Shown here: positions 8,876 to 17,224 of the stretch, piece by piece | How positions within the stretch are numbered: position 1 is the first letter of the stretch | Layout: each line of letters starts with the position of its first letter | NCBI RefSeq assembly: GCF_902859695.1 | Contig: NZ_CADIJL010000002.1 | Location: 310,001-374,000, forward strand | DNA length: 64,000 bases | Reading direction: 5' to 3' | Source of the DNA: Achromobacter ruhlandii | GTDB taxonomy: Bacteria > Pseudomonadota > Gammaproteobacteria > Burkholderiales > Burkholderiaceae_B | Translations under genes and position numbers: made by a program | Notes under the pieces: generated by a model | What the model saw: only the letters and a program-made list of their open reading frames with translations | What the model was told of the DNA's origin: nothing | The model's database searches: none

Positions 8876-10495
8876 ATGAGTATGGCGAAGGTAAAAAAGG
8901 AAAAGCTGTCAATATATTTAGCGAAAGACCGCGTGGTCGCACGTGCGGACCTCATAAAGATGGAGGATTCGCAGCCTCCTGCGCTTCTATCGGTAGCTGG
9001 CGAAACGGTTGAGGTATACGTCAAAAAAGATATTCAAAGACTGCCGCCTAGTTGGACAAAGCTTTTCACGAATAATTCAGAAATGATTCCGGAGGATTTT
9101 GGGGGTACGCGGAACGTAGGGGCGGTGGCGATATTTGAACGAATGGGGCGGTTGTTCTTATTGTCTTTTGGGTCTGGCTATCACCTACTGAAATTAGACG
9201 GGGTGGAGCGCGATTTTGGATTGCGCGTTACCCTCGCCTCCGTAGATGCTGATAAGTTACGTAGTGTCGATAAGGCTAGTTATGATGCCAACCCCCTGAA
9301 TTCCCGCACGCAGAGCACTACTGAGGTTGATATATTCGAATTGCAGATGGATTCCGAATTGGAAATGCTCTATGCCATCACTGGAGCTTCGCGAGTTCCT
9401 TTGTTCGGCTCTCACGTTACGGGTCGGGATGCGCTAACGATAGCCGTGAGCACTGATCTCGGAGGAATCCCCCCTATTCTAGATGAAGCATTGAGGCGTT
9501 ATAACTCACCGCTCCCGTCGGAGTTTGAATGGGTCGATAATATTAGAAAAGTCAAGGATCCTGAAATCATATCGGTCCTAGATGCATGTTTAAATGACGA
9601 ACTAGCTGCGCCGACTTCAACATATTTTTGGCTAGGTGAGCCTGAAGTGGTTGATTGGGAGGATCAGATAGGTTATTCGTTTGATATGTATGCAAATACG
9701 CCTAGAAGCGTAGTTTTGAAGATGGAAGATTTAATAGACTACCTTCAAAGAACCTCACGAGTTCTGAGCGTAGATGTGCTTAAAGGGTTGACCGTTCATA
9801 TAAATAACTCCAACTATGAGTCAACTCGTTCGTGGTCTGCCTATCGGTGTTTGTATGCTGAGCTGGTCCTCGGTGCGGAACGCTACATGTTGCGCAATGG
9901 TGTTTGGTTCCAGGCGGAGCCTAGTTTTGTTGCATTGATCGATGATTACATTTCAAAGATCGATGTATATCCATTCAGCTTTCCCGTTTATGGGTGTGAT
10001 CGTGAGGATGAGTACAATGAAATGCTTGCAAGAAATGATCCCTGCTTTGCCTTAATGGATAAGAAAAATACAAAATTAGGAGGGAGATATGACAAAATTG
10101 AATTTTGTGACTTAATCCGAGATGGAACTGATCTAATCCATGTCAAGTACTATCGAAGTTCTGGTACGCTCAGCCATCTTTTTGCCCAGGGGTTTGTCGC
10201 TGCGGAAGCGTTTGTGAGAGACGTAGAATTCAGAGAAAAATTAAATGAAAAACTTCCCGATAGCATGAGGCTTGCGGATCCTCAATTGAAACCAAAGGCT
10301 AATGACTTTAATATAGTATTTGCTATTGCAACGACAAAAACGCTGCCAAGAGATCTTCCATTTTTTTCCAAAGTCACGTTGAGAAATGCTCTCAAGACGC
10401 TGATCGCGCTGGACTATAAGGTGCAATTAGCCACTATTGATGTGGACCCATTTTTGATCGCCAAAAAGAAATGTAAGCCCAAGAAGGGAGGGTGA
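8876..10495 (+). CDS. TIGR04141 / DUF6119 sporadically distributed protein
   Basis: A 539-aa protein that fits the TIGR04141 (DUF6119) family: an N-terminal IYLAKDRV-like strand, an internal LFLLSFGSGYHLL segment followed by DFGLRVTL, the YFWLGEPEVVDWED signature around residues 258-271, and a C-terminal NIVFAIATT segment followed by LPFFSKVTLRNALKTL. The family is known for patchy phylogenetic distribution and a tendency to sit near restriction or other mobile defence genes; its biochemistry is not established. Start ATG 8876 (MSMAKVKK) has AAAGG five bases upstream; ATG 8882 is a close alternative and the frame remains open to 8828. It is AT-rich like its upstream partner, which suggests joint acquisition. 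Confidence 0.75.
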   Translation: MSMAKVKKEKLSIYLAKDRVVARADLIKMEDSQPPALLSVAGETVEVYVKKDIQRLPPSWTKLFTNNSEMIPEDFGGTRNVGAVAIFERMGRLFLLSFGSGYHLLKLDGVERDFGLRVTLASVDADKLRSVDKASYDANPLNSRTQSTTEVDIFELQMDSELEMLYAITGASRVPLFGSHVTGRDALTIAVSTDLGGIPPILDEALRRYNSPLPSEFEWVDNIRKVKDPEIISVLDACLNDELAAPTSTYFWLGEPEVVDWEDQIGYSFDMYANTPRSVVLKMEDLIDYLQRTSRVLSVDVLKGLTVHINNSNYESTRSWSAYRCLYAELVLGAERYMLRNGVWFQAEPSFVALIDDYISKIDVYPFSFPVYGCDREDEYNEMLARNDPCFALMDKKNTKLGGRYDKIEFCDLIRDGTDLIHVKYYRSSGTLSHLFAQGFVAAEAFVRDVEFREKLNEKLPDSMRLADPQLKPKANDFNIVFAIATTKTLPRDLPFFSKVTLRNALKTLIALDYKVQLATIDVDPFLIAKKKCKPKKGG

Positions 10496-10599
10496 TTCTT
10501 GAGAGATATCGAGGGCTGTGCACAGCCGGTGTGGCTCATCAACAGCCGGTGCGACGAGGCTAATTATGGGGTTCGAGGGGCCCTCAATTCCTCCGTTAA

Positions 10600-10802
10600 A
10601 ACTGGAGTCCGTCCAATTTTCATGCTGCTGTTGCCGCAGGTCGCAAGCTTGTTCGAATTATTCCTGAGCAATCACTCAAATATTGCTGCTTGGCCTCTCC
10701 ATTTTGACGATTAGCAAGCCTCAAGTTGCTGAACTGCGAATCATCCGGCGCAGTATGCCGTTCATAGGTCCAAGAATGATCGTCTACCAGACTTCCCTGC
10801 AT
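10600..10802 (-). pseudogene. Frameshifted relic of the small gene at 11426-11737
   Basis: The minus-strand reading from 10802 gives DDHSWTYERHTAPDDSQ, which aligns with NDHSYTLDRWATPDDPE at the start of the 103-aa protein at 11426-11737. Further on the similarity continues only in another frame (VKMER..., then I-stop-VIAQ) against RKIER..., IWAIAR. So there is a frameshift, plus a TGA where the intact copy has Trp. The C-terminal half is not found. It therefore looks like a decayed, truncated paralogue stranded just downstream of the DUF6119 gene. Confidence 0.7.
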
Positions 10803-11065
10803 AGATGCGATAAGTGAAGGCTGCTGCCATTGCCGCAGCTACGTCGTTGGACGTTTGCACCAGTCAATCTGAGCGCTCTTTGTGGGAGCGTGGAACTAGT
10901 ATCCAGCTCCTGAGCATCAGCTCAAGCATGAAGCATGCCAAATTGAGCGTACTAGAAATTCGGCTCGAATGCTGGAGTTACGTGGCTGGGTGGACCGTGA
11001 ACCCCCTGATTCGCGCTCGTAGGTCATCCCCATCCCGTACACTACTTCGACAACCAAGGAGTTCC
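10803..11065. other. Intergenic, nothing recognised
   Basis: A stretch between the pseudogene and the small lipoprotein with no convincing reading frame, hairpin or repeat. An AAGGA Shine-Dalgarno sequence for the following gene ends at 11060. Confidence 0.5.
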
Positions 11066-11281
11066 ATGTCGATTCAAAACCTAGGCCGTTACGGTATCGT
11101 GCTATTTCTCGCTGCGTTGAGCTCGGGCTGTTCTTCAATCATCGGCGAATGCGGCTTGGTTCGCAGTAGCTGCATGTATGACGGGAAATACGAACAGGGC
11201 GAGGAAGACTACGCGGAAGCCGAGGCGAAGCGGCTGAACAAGCAGTCGACGGATCGGTTGCGTCGAAGCTCTGGGGATTGA
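11066..11281 (+). CDS. Small lipoprotein, unknown function
   Basis: A 71-aa peptide with an N-terminal signal MSIQNLGRYGIVLFLAALSS followed by the lipobox Gly-Cys (LSSGC, acylated Cys near residue 22). Four further short polar stretches follow, ending in a Lys/Arg-rich tail. The ATG at 11066 has AAGGA five bases upstream. A longer frame from 10814 lacks coding character before this ATG. It is probably anchored in the inner or outer membrane. No family is recognised. Confidence 0.65.
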   Translation: MSIQNLGRYGIVLFLAALSSGCSSIIGECGLVRSSCMYDGKYEQGEEDYAEAEAKRLNKQSTDRLRRSSGD

Positions 11282-11425
11282 ATCCAGGCGTCTTCCGGCC
11301 GTCGTGTTCAGGACGTCGTTATTGAGGCGACGGGTGGCGCGACGGTTGACCTCCGATCCCCGGGATTGCTCACTATTGCGGTGGGCAGGCCTCAAGATAA
11401 TTCCGGCCCGCCGCCGCCACGCCCA

Positions 11426-11737
11426 TCAATGCACTGACCCCGCCGGCGCCACGCCCCCAAGCTCCAACCCCGTCCCATCAAGCGCCGTGTCCACAAGATC
11501 CATGATGTGATCGCACAGGCTCTCGACCCCACCCAGCAAGTTGGCGCTGACCCAAGGCTCCAGTGGCGCCGCCCCGGTACTCTCGGGTTCTGTCGCGCTA
11601 TTGCCCACAATCCGGGCGATGGCCCAGATGCCCAGGCAAGCCCGTTCTATTTTCCGAAGATCAGCAAACCGAATAGGGACGCTCTCCGGATCATCCGGCG
11701 TGGCCCAGCGGTCAAGGGTGTAGGAGTGGTCGTTCAT
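11426..11737 (-). CDS. Small conserved hypothetical protein
   Basis: A 103-aa cytoplasmic protein starting MNDHSYTLDRW. ATG 11737 is preferred because AGAGG lies eight bases upstream; ATG 11755 would add six residues without a ribosome site. The N-terminal 40 residues are duplicated in a decayed copy at 10600-10802. The C-terminal part (GVESLCDHIMDLVDTAL) is predicted helical. Function is unknown. The presence of an intact copy and a broken copy either side of the small lipoprotein gene suggests local duplication tied to insertion of the AT-rich cassette. Confidence 0.6.
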   Translation of the reverse strand: MNDHSYTLDRWATPDDPESVPIRFADLRKIERACLGIWAIARIVGNSATEPESTGAAPLEPWVSANLLGGVESLCDHIMDLVDTALDGTGLELGGVAPAGSVH

Positions 11738-12052
11738 CGCGGCTGCCTCTGTCATTAAGCCCGCGCCCCGTTGTCGGTCGGGGCGGGCGAGCACAAGGCC
11801 GGGTTGACAGACCGGTGACAAGGGAAACCGGCGCACACGAAGGTGCCCCAGCCAAGGCTCGCCCATGGAGGGACGTACGTCAGCCTACGGACATGAAAAC
11901 GCCGCTATTGCAGCGGCTGCCCGCCCTTGCTCTTCCGGCTGTCAATCCGGACGATCGTTGTTGCGATCGCAAGATGAGTATGGGCGTGACGCACATAGGC
12001 AGCAATGCCAAGGGTGACATTCTCATCCCTATCCGAGACGAGCGTTCAATAA

Positions 12053-12078
12053 GAAAAGGACCTCGCAAGGTCCTTTTT
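12053..12078 (-). terminator. Intrinsic terminator
   Basis: AAAAGGACCT and AGGTCCTTTT form a GC-cored stem around a TCGCA-type loop, with T-rich sequence on both strands. It lies immediately downstream of the minus-strand methyltransferase and is probably bidirectional. Confidence 0.8.
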
Positions 12079-12084
12079 CAATTC

Positions 12085-12933
12085 TCAAGCCGCTTGCGGC
12101 AGGAAAAACCGATCTTTCAACTCCTGCAACCCGATCCGATCCAGCATCTCCGTCAGCCGTTCCGCCGGCTTCCTGCGCGGCAGATCCTTGTACTGCGCAA
12201 TGATCAGCTCATTCTTCATCGAATGCTCCCACCCCACCAGCTCCGTCACGCTGACCTGGTACCCATGCGCTTCGAGCTGCAAGCACCGCAGCACGTTCGT
12301 GATCTGGCTGCCGAACTCCCGCGTGTGCAGCGGATGGCGCCAGATCTCCGCCAGCGGATCGGCCAGCGCCTTGGCTTTGTTCTTGCGTAGCACCGACGCC
12401 ACTTCCGCCTGGCAGCAGGGCACGACCACGATGTACTTGGCCTTTTTCTCCAGCGCGAAATGGATCGCGTCGTCGGTGGCGGTGTTGCAGGCGTGCAGGG
12501 CCGTGACCACGTCGATGGTCGCGGGCAGTTTGTCGGAGGTGATGGACTCGGCCACCGACAGGTTCAGGAACGACATGCCGCCAAAGCCCAGGCGCTGCGC
12601 CAGTTCTTCCGATGACTTAACCAGTTCCTCGCGGGTTTCGATGCCGTAGATGTGCGAGCCGTTCTTCAGCGCCTCGGGCTGTTCCTTGAAGAACAGGTCG
12701 TACAGGATGAAGCCCAGGTACGACTTGCCCGCGCCGTGGTCGGCCAGGGTGACGGCGCCGCGCTGTTGCTGGACGTCCTTGAGCAGCGGTTCGATGAACT
12801 GGAACAGGTGGTAGACCTGCTTGAGCTTGCGGCGGCTGTCCTGGTTCATCTTGCCGTCGCGGGTCAGGATGTGCAGGGCCTTGAGCAGTTCAATCGACTG
12901 GCCGGGGCGGATGTCGTGGGTTTTGTCGGACAT
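12085..12933 (-). CDS. Class I SAM-dependent methyltransferase
   Basis: A 282-aa protein of the Methyltransf_32 type. The glycine-rich SAM motif (TLADHGAGKSYLGFILYDLFF) is near residues 63-83. An acidic strand end follows (HIYGIETREELV), then VDVVTALHACNTATDDAIHFAL, whose ALHAC element and the later VVVPCCQAEV are typical of this family. Relatives modify RNA or small molecules; the substrate here is not predictable. The start is ATG 12933 (MSDKTH). It is monocistronic, with a terminator directly behind it, and separated by about 80 bp from the operon ending at 13012. Confidence 0.8.
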   Translation of the reverse strand: MSDKTHDIRPGQSIELLKALHILTRDGKMNQDSRRKLKQVYHLFQFIEPLLKDVQQQRGAVTLADHGAGKSYLGFILYDLFFKEQPEALKNGSHIYGIETREELVKSSEELAQRLGFGGMSFLNLSVAESITSDKLPATIDVVTALHACNTATDDAIHFALEKKAKYIVVVPCCQAEVASVLRKNKAKALADPLAEIWRHPLHTREFGSQITNVLRCLQLEAHGYQVSVTELVGWEHSMKNELIIAQYKDLPRRKPAERLTEMLDRIGLQELKDRFFLPQAA

Positions 12934-13011
12934 GGGGGTAAGGCAATGCGCCCCGCGTGGGGCGGGGCGCATGAATAGGCGGAAAGCGCCAGTTTAACGA
13001 AAATGCCGCCG

Positions 13012-14181
13012 TCAGACCTGCACGACCACCGGCTCGCCCAGGTTCAACATCAACCGGTTGGCCCACGCGAAGATCGCGTCCGAATGCAGCAGGTCCAGCA
13101 CTTCGCCGTCGCTCAGGCCCACGTCCTTCAACGCCTGGATGCTGGCCGCATCCACCGAGGCCGGCGCGTCCGTGATCTGGATCGAGAACTTGCCGATCGC
13201 CAGTTCGCGCGCGGTGGTGCCGGCGGTGGCCGGGTCTTCGAACACCTGCGCGATCACGTCATTGCGCTTGGCCAGTTGCTCGAAGCGCTGCGCGTGCACC
13301 GAGGCGCAGTAGACGCAGCCGTTGACGCGCGACACCACGGTCGCGCCCAGTTCCCGCTCGGCGCGCGACAGGCCGCCGGGCGCGTACATGATGGCGTTGA
13401 ACGCGGTGGAGCGCTGGCGCAGGATCTCGGGCTGGTGCACCAGGAACAGGTAGTAATCCGAGACCTTGGCCTTGGGGTGGCTTTCTTCCAGGACCGCGAT
13501 CTGCTCGGGCGTGGCGCTGTCGACCTGGACCACGTCCAGCCACGCCTTCCACTCCAGCACTTCGTTGGTGAAGCCGTGGGCCTTGATGACGTCGCCGGGT
13601 TCGGTGGCGGCGGTGTTGGCCGGGAAGGGCGCGGGCGGGGTGCCGGCCGCGATCGGCTTGGTTTCCAGCGCCAGCATGGCCTGCAGGCCGGCGACCAGGC
13701 GCACCTGATACGACAGGAACGCCACCAGTTGCGACAGCGTGACGACAGCCGGCGTGGAGACGCCGGCGGCCGGCAGGGTCTTGAGCGCGGCTTCGTCGCC
13801 TTCGACGGGCTTTTCGATCAGCTTGCGGGTGAACTCCAGGATCGCGGCCAGGCGCGGGTCGGCGGCGTCCGCCGGCTTGCCGGACTCGGCCACCTGGATG
13901 TCGGCGGCGCTGGCGCCGGCCTCGACCAGGCGCTGGCGGTAGTGCGCAACCAGCGACGGCGACGGCGTCAGGCGCGCGGCGTACAGCGCGACCAGCAGGC
14001 GCTCGGCCAGCGTCAGGCCGGGCAGGGCCGGGTCGAACAGGGCGTCGTAGCTGCCCTGGGTGGCGGCGGCGACCTTGTCGCGCTGGTGGCGCACGGCGTA
14101 GGTGGCGCTGTCGGCCTTCAGGCCGACGAGCTGGTCCACCAGGTCGCGGGCGGTGTCATAGACGATGGGTGGTTGTGCCAT
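13012..14181 (-). CDS. Double AhpD/CMD-domain protein (Avi_7170/Avi_7169-like fusion)
   Basis: A 389-aa protein made of two carboxymuconolactone-decarboxylase/AhpD-like halves. The N-terminal half (to about 190) lacks the redox cysteines. The C-terminal half carries the peroxidase-related motif CVYCASVHAQRFEQL with Cys-x-x-Cys and the following His. It corresponds to the families known as CMD domain protein Avi_7170 and alkylhydroperoxidase Avi_7169, often separate genes, here fused. These families typically accompany ABC peptide-type transporters, exactly as here. A peroxidase or disulfide-reductase role is inferred. It is the last gene of the operon, 24 bp after the hydrolase gene. Confidence 0.8.
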   Translation of the reverse strand: MAQPPIVYDTARDLVDQLVGLKADSATYAVRHQRDKVAAATQGSYDALFDPALPGLTLAERLLVALYAARLTPSPSLVAHYRQRLVEAGASAADIQVAESGKPADAADPRLAAILEFTRKLIEKPVEGDEAALKTLPAAGVSTPAVVTLSQLVAFLSYQVRLVAGLQAMLALETKPIAAGTPPAPFPANTAATEPGDVIKAHGFTNEVLEWKAWLDVVQVDSATPEQIAVLEESHPKAKVSDYYLFLVHQPEILRQRSTAFNAIMYAPGGLSRAERELGATVVSRVNGCVYCASVHAQRFEQLAKRNDVIAQVFEDPATAGTTARELAIGKFSIQITDAPASVDAASIQALKDVGLSDGEVLDLLHSDAIFAWANRLMLNLGEPVVVQV

Positions 14182-14205
14182 GGGGAAAGTCTCCTTGGAT
14201 GTCGT

Positions 14206-15564
14206 TCAGCCGGCGTTGCCGGGCGTGGCGGCCGGGCCGGCCTGGGCGCGATCCGCGGACGGCGCGGCCTGGCCGCGCGCCTTGACCGCGGCGTCCAGGA
14301 ACTTCAGCACGCCTTCCCACGATTGCTCGTCGGCGCGCGCGTTGTCCTTGGGGTTGCCGCCGCTGGTACTGATCTTGCCGGACACGGGGTGGGCGTAGAC
14401 CAGTTGCGTGGTGGGCACGTAGGGGAACAGGATCGAGTGGCCGCCGTTCTCGTAGTCCAGCCATTGGACCGGGTACGGATGCCGCACCTCGGCCAGCTTG
14501 TCGCGCACCATCTTCGAGTACAGGCTGGACGGCCACGAGCCGTCGTCGGTGGCCGACAGCAGCATCACCGGGCCCTGGATGTCCTCGACCCTGATGCGGG
14601 CGCGGGCCACGGCGTCGGGGTCCTGCAGCGCGGTGAGGATGGCCTTTTCGTGGCGATGCGGCGCGGGGCCTTCGTCGAACGGCGCCCAGGTGGCGGTGCG
14701 GTTGTTTTCCCAGACGTGCGGCAGGGGCTTGCCGCCCAGCAGCCAGGTCGGGCCTTCGCGGCCGATCTTGGGGTCGCAGGCGTTCTGGCCGCTGTGGACC
14801 ACGGCGCCCGGCACGTAGGCCACGACCGCCGACACTTCCGTGGGGAAGGTGGCGCCCAGCAGCAGCACCAGTTCGCCGCCGCGCGACTGGCCGCTGATGG
14901 CGACGAAGTCGTGCCTGGGCTGGACCTTCTTGCGCAGCCAGCGCAGGCCGGTCTGGAAGTACTCCAGCGGCGTGTTGGAGATGTAGTCCGACAGGCCCGG
15001 CGCCTTGAAATAGGCCAGGGCGAAGGCGGCGTAGCCGCGCGACGCATACAGCGCGGCGCGCGGTTCGTTGATGCCGCCGCCCGAGCCGTTCAGGATCAGC
15101 ACGGCGGGATGCGAGCCGGGGGTGGCGCCGGGCGGCAGGTAGAGCGTGCCGACCAGTCCTTCCTCGCGCACGTCCTGGCGGGTGACACCGTCGGCCGCCA
15201 GGCGCTGGGTGAAGCGCGCCACGCTCTGGGCGCCGGCCACGCGCGCCACTACTTCGGTGACCAGTGGCTCGCTGACCGGGTGGTTGAAGTGCTCGCGGCT
15301 GGGCGAGTCCACGGGCGACTGTGACCACACCAGGCCCATGGGCGAGAGGCCGCTGTAGTCGCCCGAGACGGGCGCGTCGCGCGTCAGGTCGACCACGCCG
15401 TCCTCGCCCGCGACGAAGGCGGCGTGGCTTTGCCACAGCACGCCGTTGCGGCGGGTGAGGGCGGTGATCTCCACCGTCTGGCCGGGCGCGACGTGCTCCA
15501 CCCGGATCTGGCGGGGCACGTCGATGAGCGCGTCGGCGGGTTGGATGCTCAGGGTAGGAACCAT
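14206..15564 (-). CDS. Acyl-CoA thioesterase / BAAT-type alpha/beta hydrolase
   Basis: A 452-aa protein with the two-domain BAAT architecture. An N-terminal immunoglobulin-like acyl-CoA thioester hydrolase domain (residues about 5-130) is followed by an alpha/beta-hydrolase C-terminal domain. Visible catalytic elements are the nucleophile elbow GQSRGGE, an acidic SATDDGSWPS segment and the His in ENGGHSILFPY. The Gly-rich oxyanion strand is LILNGSGGG. Family members hydrolyse acyl-CoA or transfer acyl groups. In this operon it probably processes an imported acylated or amide compound. It starts 10 bp after the binding-protein stop codon. Confidence 0.85.
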   Translation of the reverse strand: MVPTLSIQPADALIDVPRQIRVEHVAPGQTVEITALTRRNGVLWQSHAAFVAGEDGVVDLTRDAPVSGDYSGLSPMGLVWSQSPVDSPSREHFNHPVSEPLVTEVVARVAGAQSVARFTQRLAADGVTRQDVREEGLVGTLYLPPGATPGSHPAVLILNGSGGGINEPRAALYASRGYAAFALAYFKAPGLSDYISNTPLEYFQTGLRWLRKKVQPRHDFVAISGQSRGGELVLLLGATFPTEVSAVVAYVPGAVVHSGQNACDPKIGREGPTWLLGGKPLPHVWENNRTATWAPFDEGPAPHRHEKAILTALQDPDAVARARIRVEDIQGPVMLLSATDDGSWPSSLYSKMVRDKLAEVRHPYPVQWLDYENGGHSILFPYVPTTQLVYAHPVSGKISTSGGNPKDNARADEQSWEGVLKFLDAAVKARGQAAPSADRAQAGPAATPGNAG

Positions 15565-15574
15565 GATGCGCGCC

Positions 15575-17146
15575 TTACTTGGCCGAGTCCTTGGTGACCA
15601 TCATGGCGGCGGTGCGGTCGCTGGTCATGGGGGTGACCTTCAGGCCCTTCTTGGCGGCCCAGATGTTCTTGTAGTGGTACAGCGGAATGATGCCGACGTC
15701 ATCGGACACGATCTTGACCGAGTCGCGCAGGATGGCTTCACGCTTGGCCACGTCGAATTCCGAGGTGGACTGGTCCAGCGCGGCGTCGACCTTGGGGTTG
15801 CTGTAGTGGCCCCAGTTGGAGGCGCCCAGGCCCTTCTTGGCGTCGACGGTGGCCAGGATGTTGACCAGCGCGTAGCTGGCTTCGCCCGTGCCGTTGCCCC
15901 AGGCCAGCATGCTGACCGCGAATTCGTTCTTGTTGGCGCGGCCCGAGTACACGGCCCATGGCACCACTTCCACTTGCGTCTTGACGCCGATGCGGGTCCA
16001 GAACTGCGCCACCGCCTGGGCCGTTTCCGGGCCTTGCGGGTAGCGGTCGTTGGGCACGTGCATGGTCAGCTTGAAGCCGTCGGGGAAACCGGCTTCGGCC
16101 AGCAGCTTCTTGGCCTTCTCGACGTCGTTGGGGATGTCCTTGACGTCGGGGTTGTAGCCGAAGGTGCCCTTGGGCATCCACTGGTTGGCTTCGGTGGCGG
16201 CGCCCTGCAGGATGCGGTCGGCGATGGCCTTGCGGTTGATCGCCAGGTTCAGCGCCTGGCGCACGCGCACGTCCAGCAGCGGGTTCTTGTCCAGCGGCTT
16301 GCCGTTGTTGTCGGTGATGTACTGATTCGGCGCGGGGTTGAAGCTGGGCTGCAGGATCATGACGCGCAGGCCGTCGTACGGATAGACCGAGATGTTGGCG
16401 GCCTTCTGCAGCTTGGCCAGGTCGGACACCGACACCTTGTCGATCACGTCGACGTCGCCGGCCAGCAGCGCGGCGGTGCGGGCGGCGGCGTTGTTGATGT
16501 AGCGGTAGTTGACCTTGTCCCAGGTGGCCTTTTCGCCCCAGTAGCCGTCGTTGCGTTCCATGATGACGCGGTCGCCGGGGGTGTAGGACACGAACTTGTA
16601 GGGGCCGGTGCCGATCATGGCCTTGCCCGAGTTGTAGTCCTCGGTGGTGGACTTCTCGCCGACGTGCTTGCTGACCACGTGCACCGACGCCAGGTTCAGC
16701 GGCAGGTCGGGGTTGGGCGCCTTGGTCTTGACGATCAGGGTCAGCGGGTCCTTGGCGGTCATCGTGTCGATGGTGCGCAGGTAGCCGGCGTAGGTGGCCA
16801 CGCTGCCGGGCACGGCGCGGGCGCGGGTGTACGAGTAGATCAGGTCGTCGGCGGTGAACGGCGTGCCGTCCTGCCACTTGACGCCTTCGCGCAGCTTGAA
16901 TTCCCAGGTGGTGCTGTCCAGCGGCTTCCAGCTCACGGCCAGGCCGGGCTGCAGCTTGTTCCACTTGTTCTCGATCAGCAGATCCCAGAAGTGCAGGGCC
17001 ACCGAGCGGTCGCCGGCGTGGTTGTTCAGTTGCGGGTCGAGCGAGGACAGCGGATCGGCAAAGCCGATCGACAGGTTGTCGGCCGAGGCCGCGGCGGACG
17101 CGCCCAGGATGGCGGCGGTCAGGGTCGAGAGAATCAGGCGTTTCAT
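15575..17146 (-). CDS. ABC transporter periplasmic binding protein (SBP_bac_5, DppA/OppA-like)
   Basis: A 523-aa family-5 solute-binding protein. Start ATG 17146 (MKRLIL) gives a clear signal peptide ending at ASA. Family hallmarks are LSSLDPQLNNHAGDRSVALHFWDLL near the N-terminus, WEFKLREGVKWQDGTPFTADDL, and RVRQALNLAINRKAIADRIL. It captures a peptide- or opine-like ligand in the periplasm for the dppBCDF-like transporter encoded upstream in the same operon. A 78-bp gap separates it from the ATPase gene, longer than the other junctions, which could permit a separate ribosome site and higher expression. Confidence 0.92.
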   Translation of the reverse strand: MKRLILSTLTAAILGASAAASADNLSIGFADPLSSLDPQLNNHAGDRSVALHFWDLLIENKWNKLQPGLAVSWKPLDSTTWEFKLREGVKWQDGTPFTADDLIYSYTRARAVPGSVATYAGYLRTIDTMTAKDPLTLIVKTKAPNPDLPLNLASVHVVSKHVGEKSTTEDYNSGKAMIGTGPYKFVSYTPGDRVIMERNDGYWGEKATWDKVNYRYINNAAARTAALLAGDVDVIDKVSVSDLAKLQKAANISVYPYDGLRVMILQPSFNPAPNQYITDNNGKPLDKNPLLDVRVRQALNLAINRKAIADRILQGAATEANQWMPKGTFGYNPDVKDIPNDVEKAKKLLAEAGFPDGFKLTMHVPNDRYPQGPETAQAVAQFWTRIGVKTQVEVVPWAVYSGRANKNEFAVSMLAWGNGTGEASYALVNILATVDAKKGLGASNWGHYSNPKVDAALDQSTSEFDVAKREAILRDSVKIVSDDVGIIPLYHYKNIWAAKKGLKVTPMTSDRTAAMMVTKDSAK

Positions 17147-17224
17147 GTTCGGGGTCCTTGGTGAGGGGGAACGAGCAGTAAAAGGGTCCATGGGTCGCGG
17201 CGTGGACGCCGCGGCCCGCGAGCG

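Noticed and set aside
10499-10714. 71-codon plus-strand frame after the DUF6119 gene
   Set aside because: Poor coding potential; it overlaps the minus-strand pseudogene whose homology to the 11426 gene explains this DNA.
13003-15324. A 773-codon plus-strand frame opposite the double-AhpD and BAAT genes
   Set aside because: The predicted protein is Arg/Gly/His/Gln-rich low-complexity sequence without domains. It is a mirror of GC-rich third positions in the minus-strand genes, which carry clear families.
15446-17164. Long plus-strand frame opposite the periplasmic binding protein
   Set aside because: Same shadow effect: Val/Gly/His-rich with no motif, while the minus strand encodes a complete SBP_bac_5 protein with a signal peptide.
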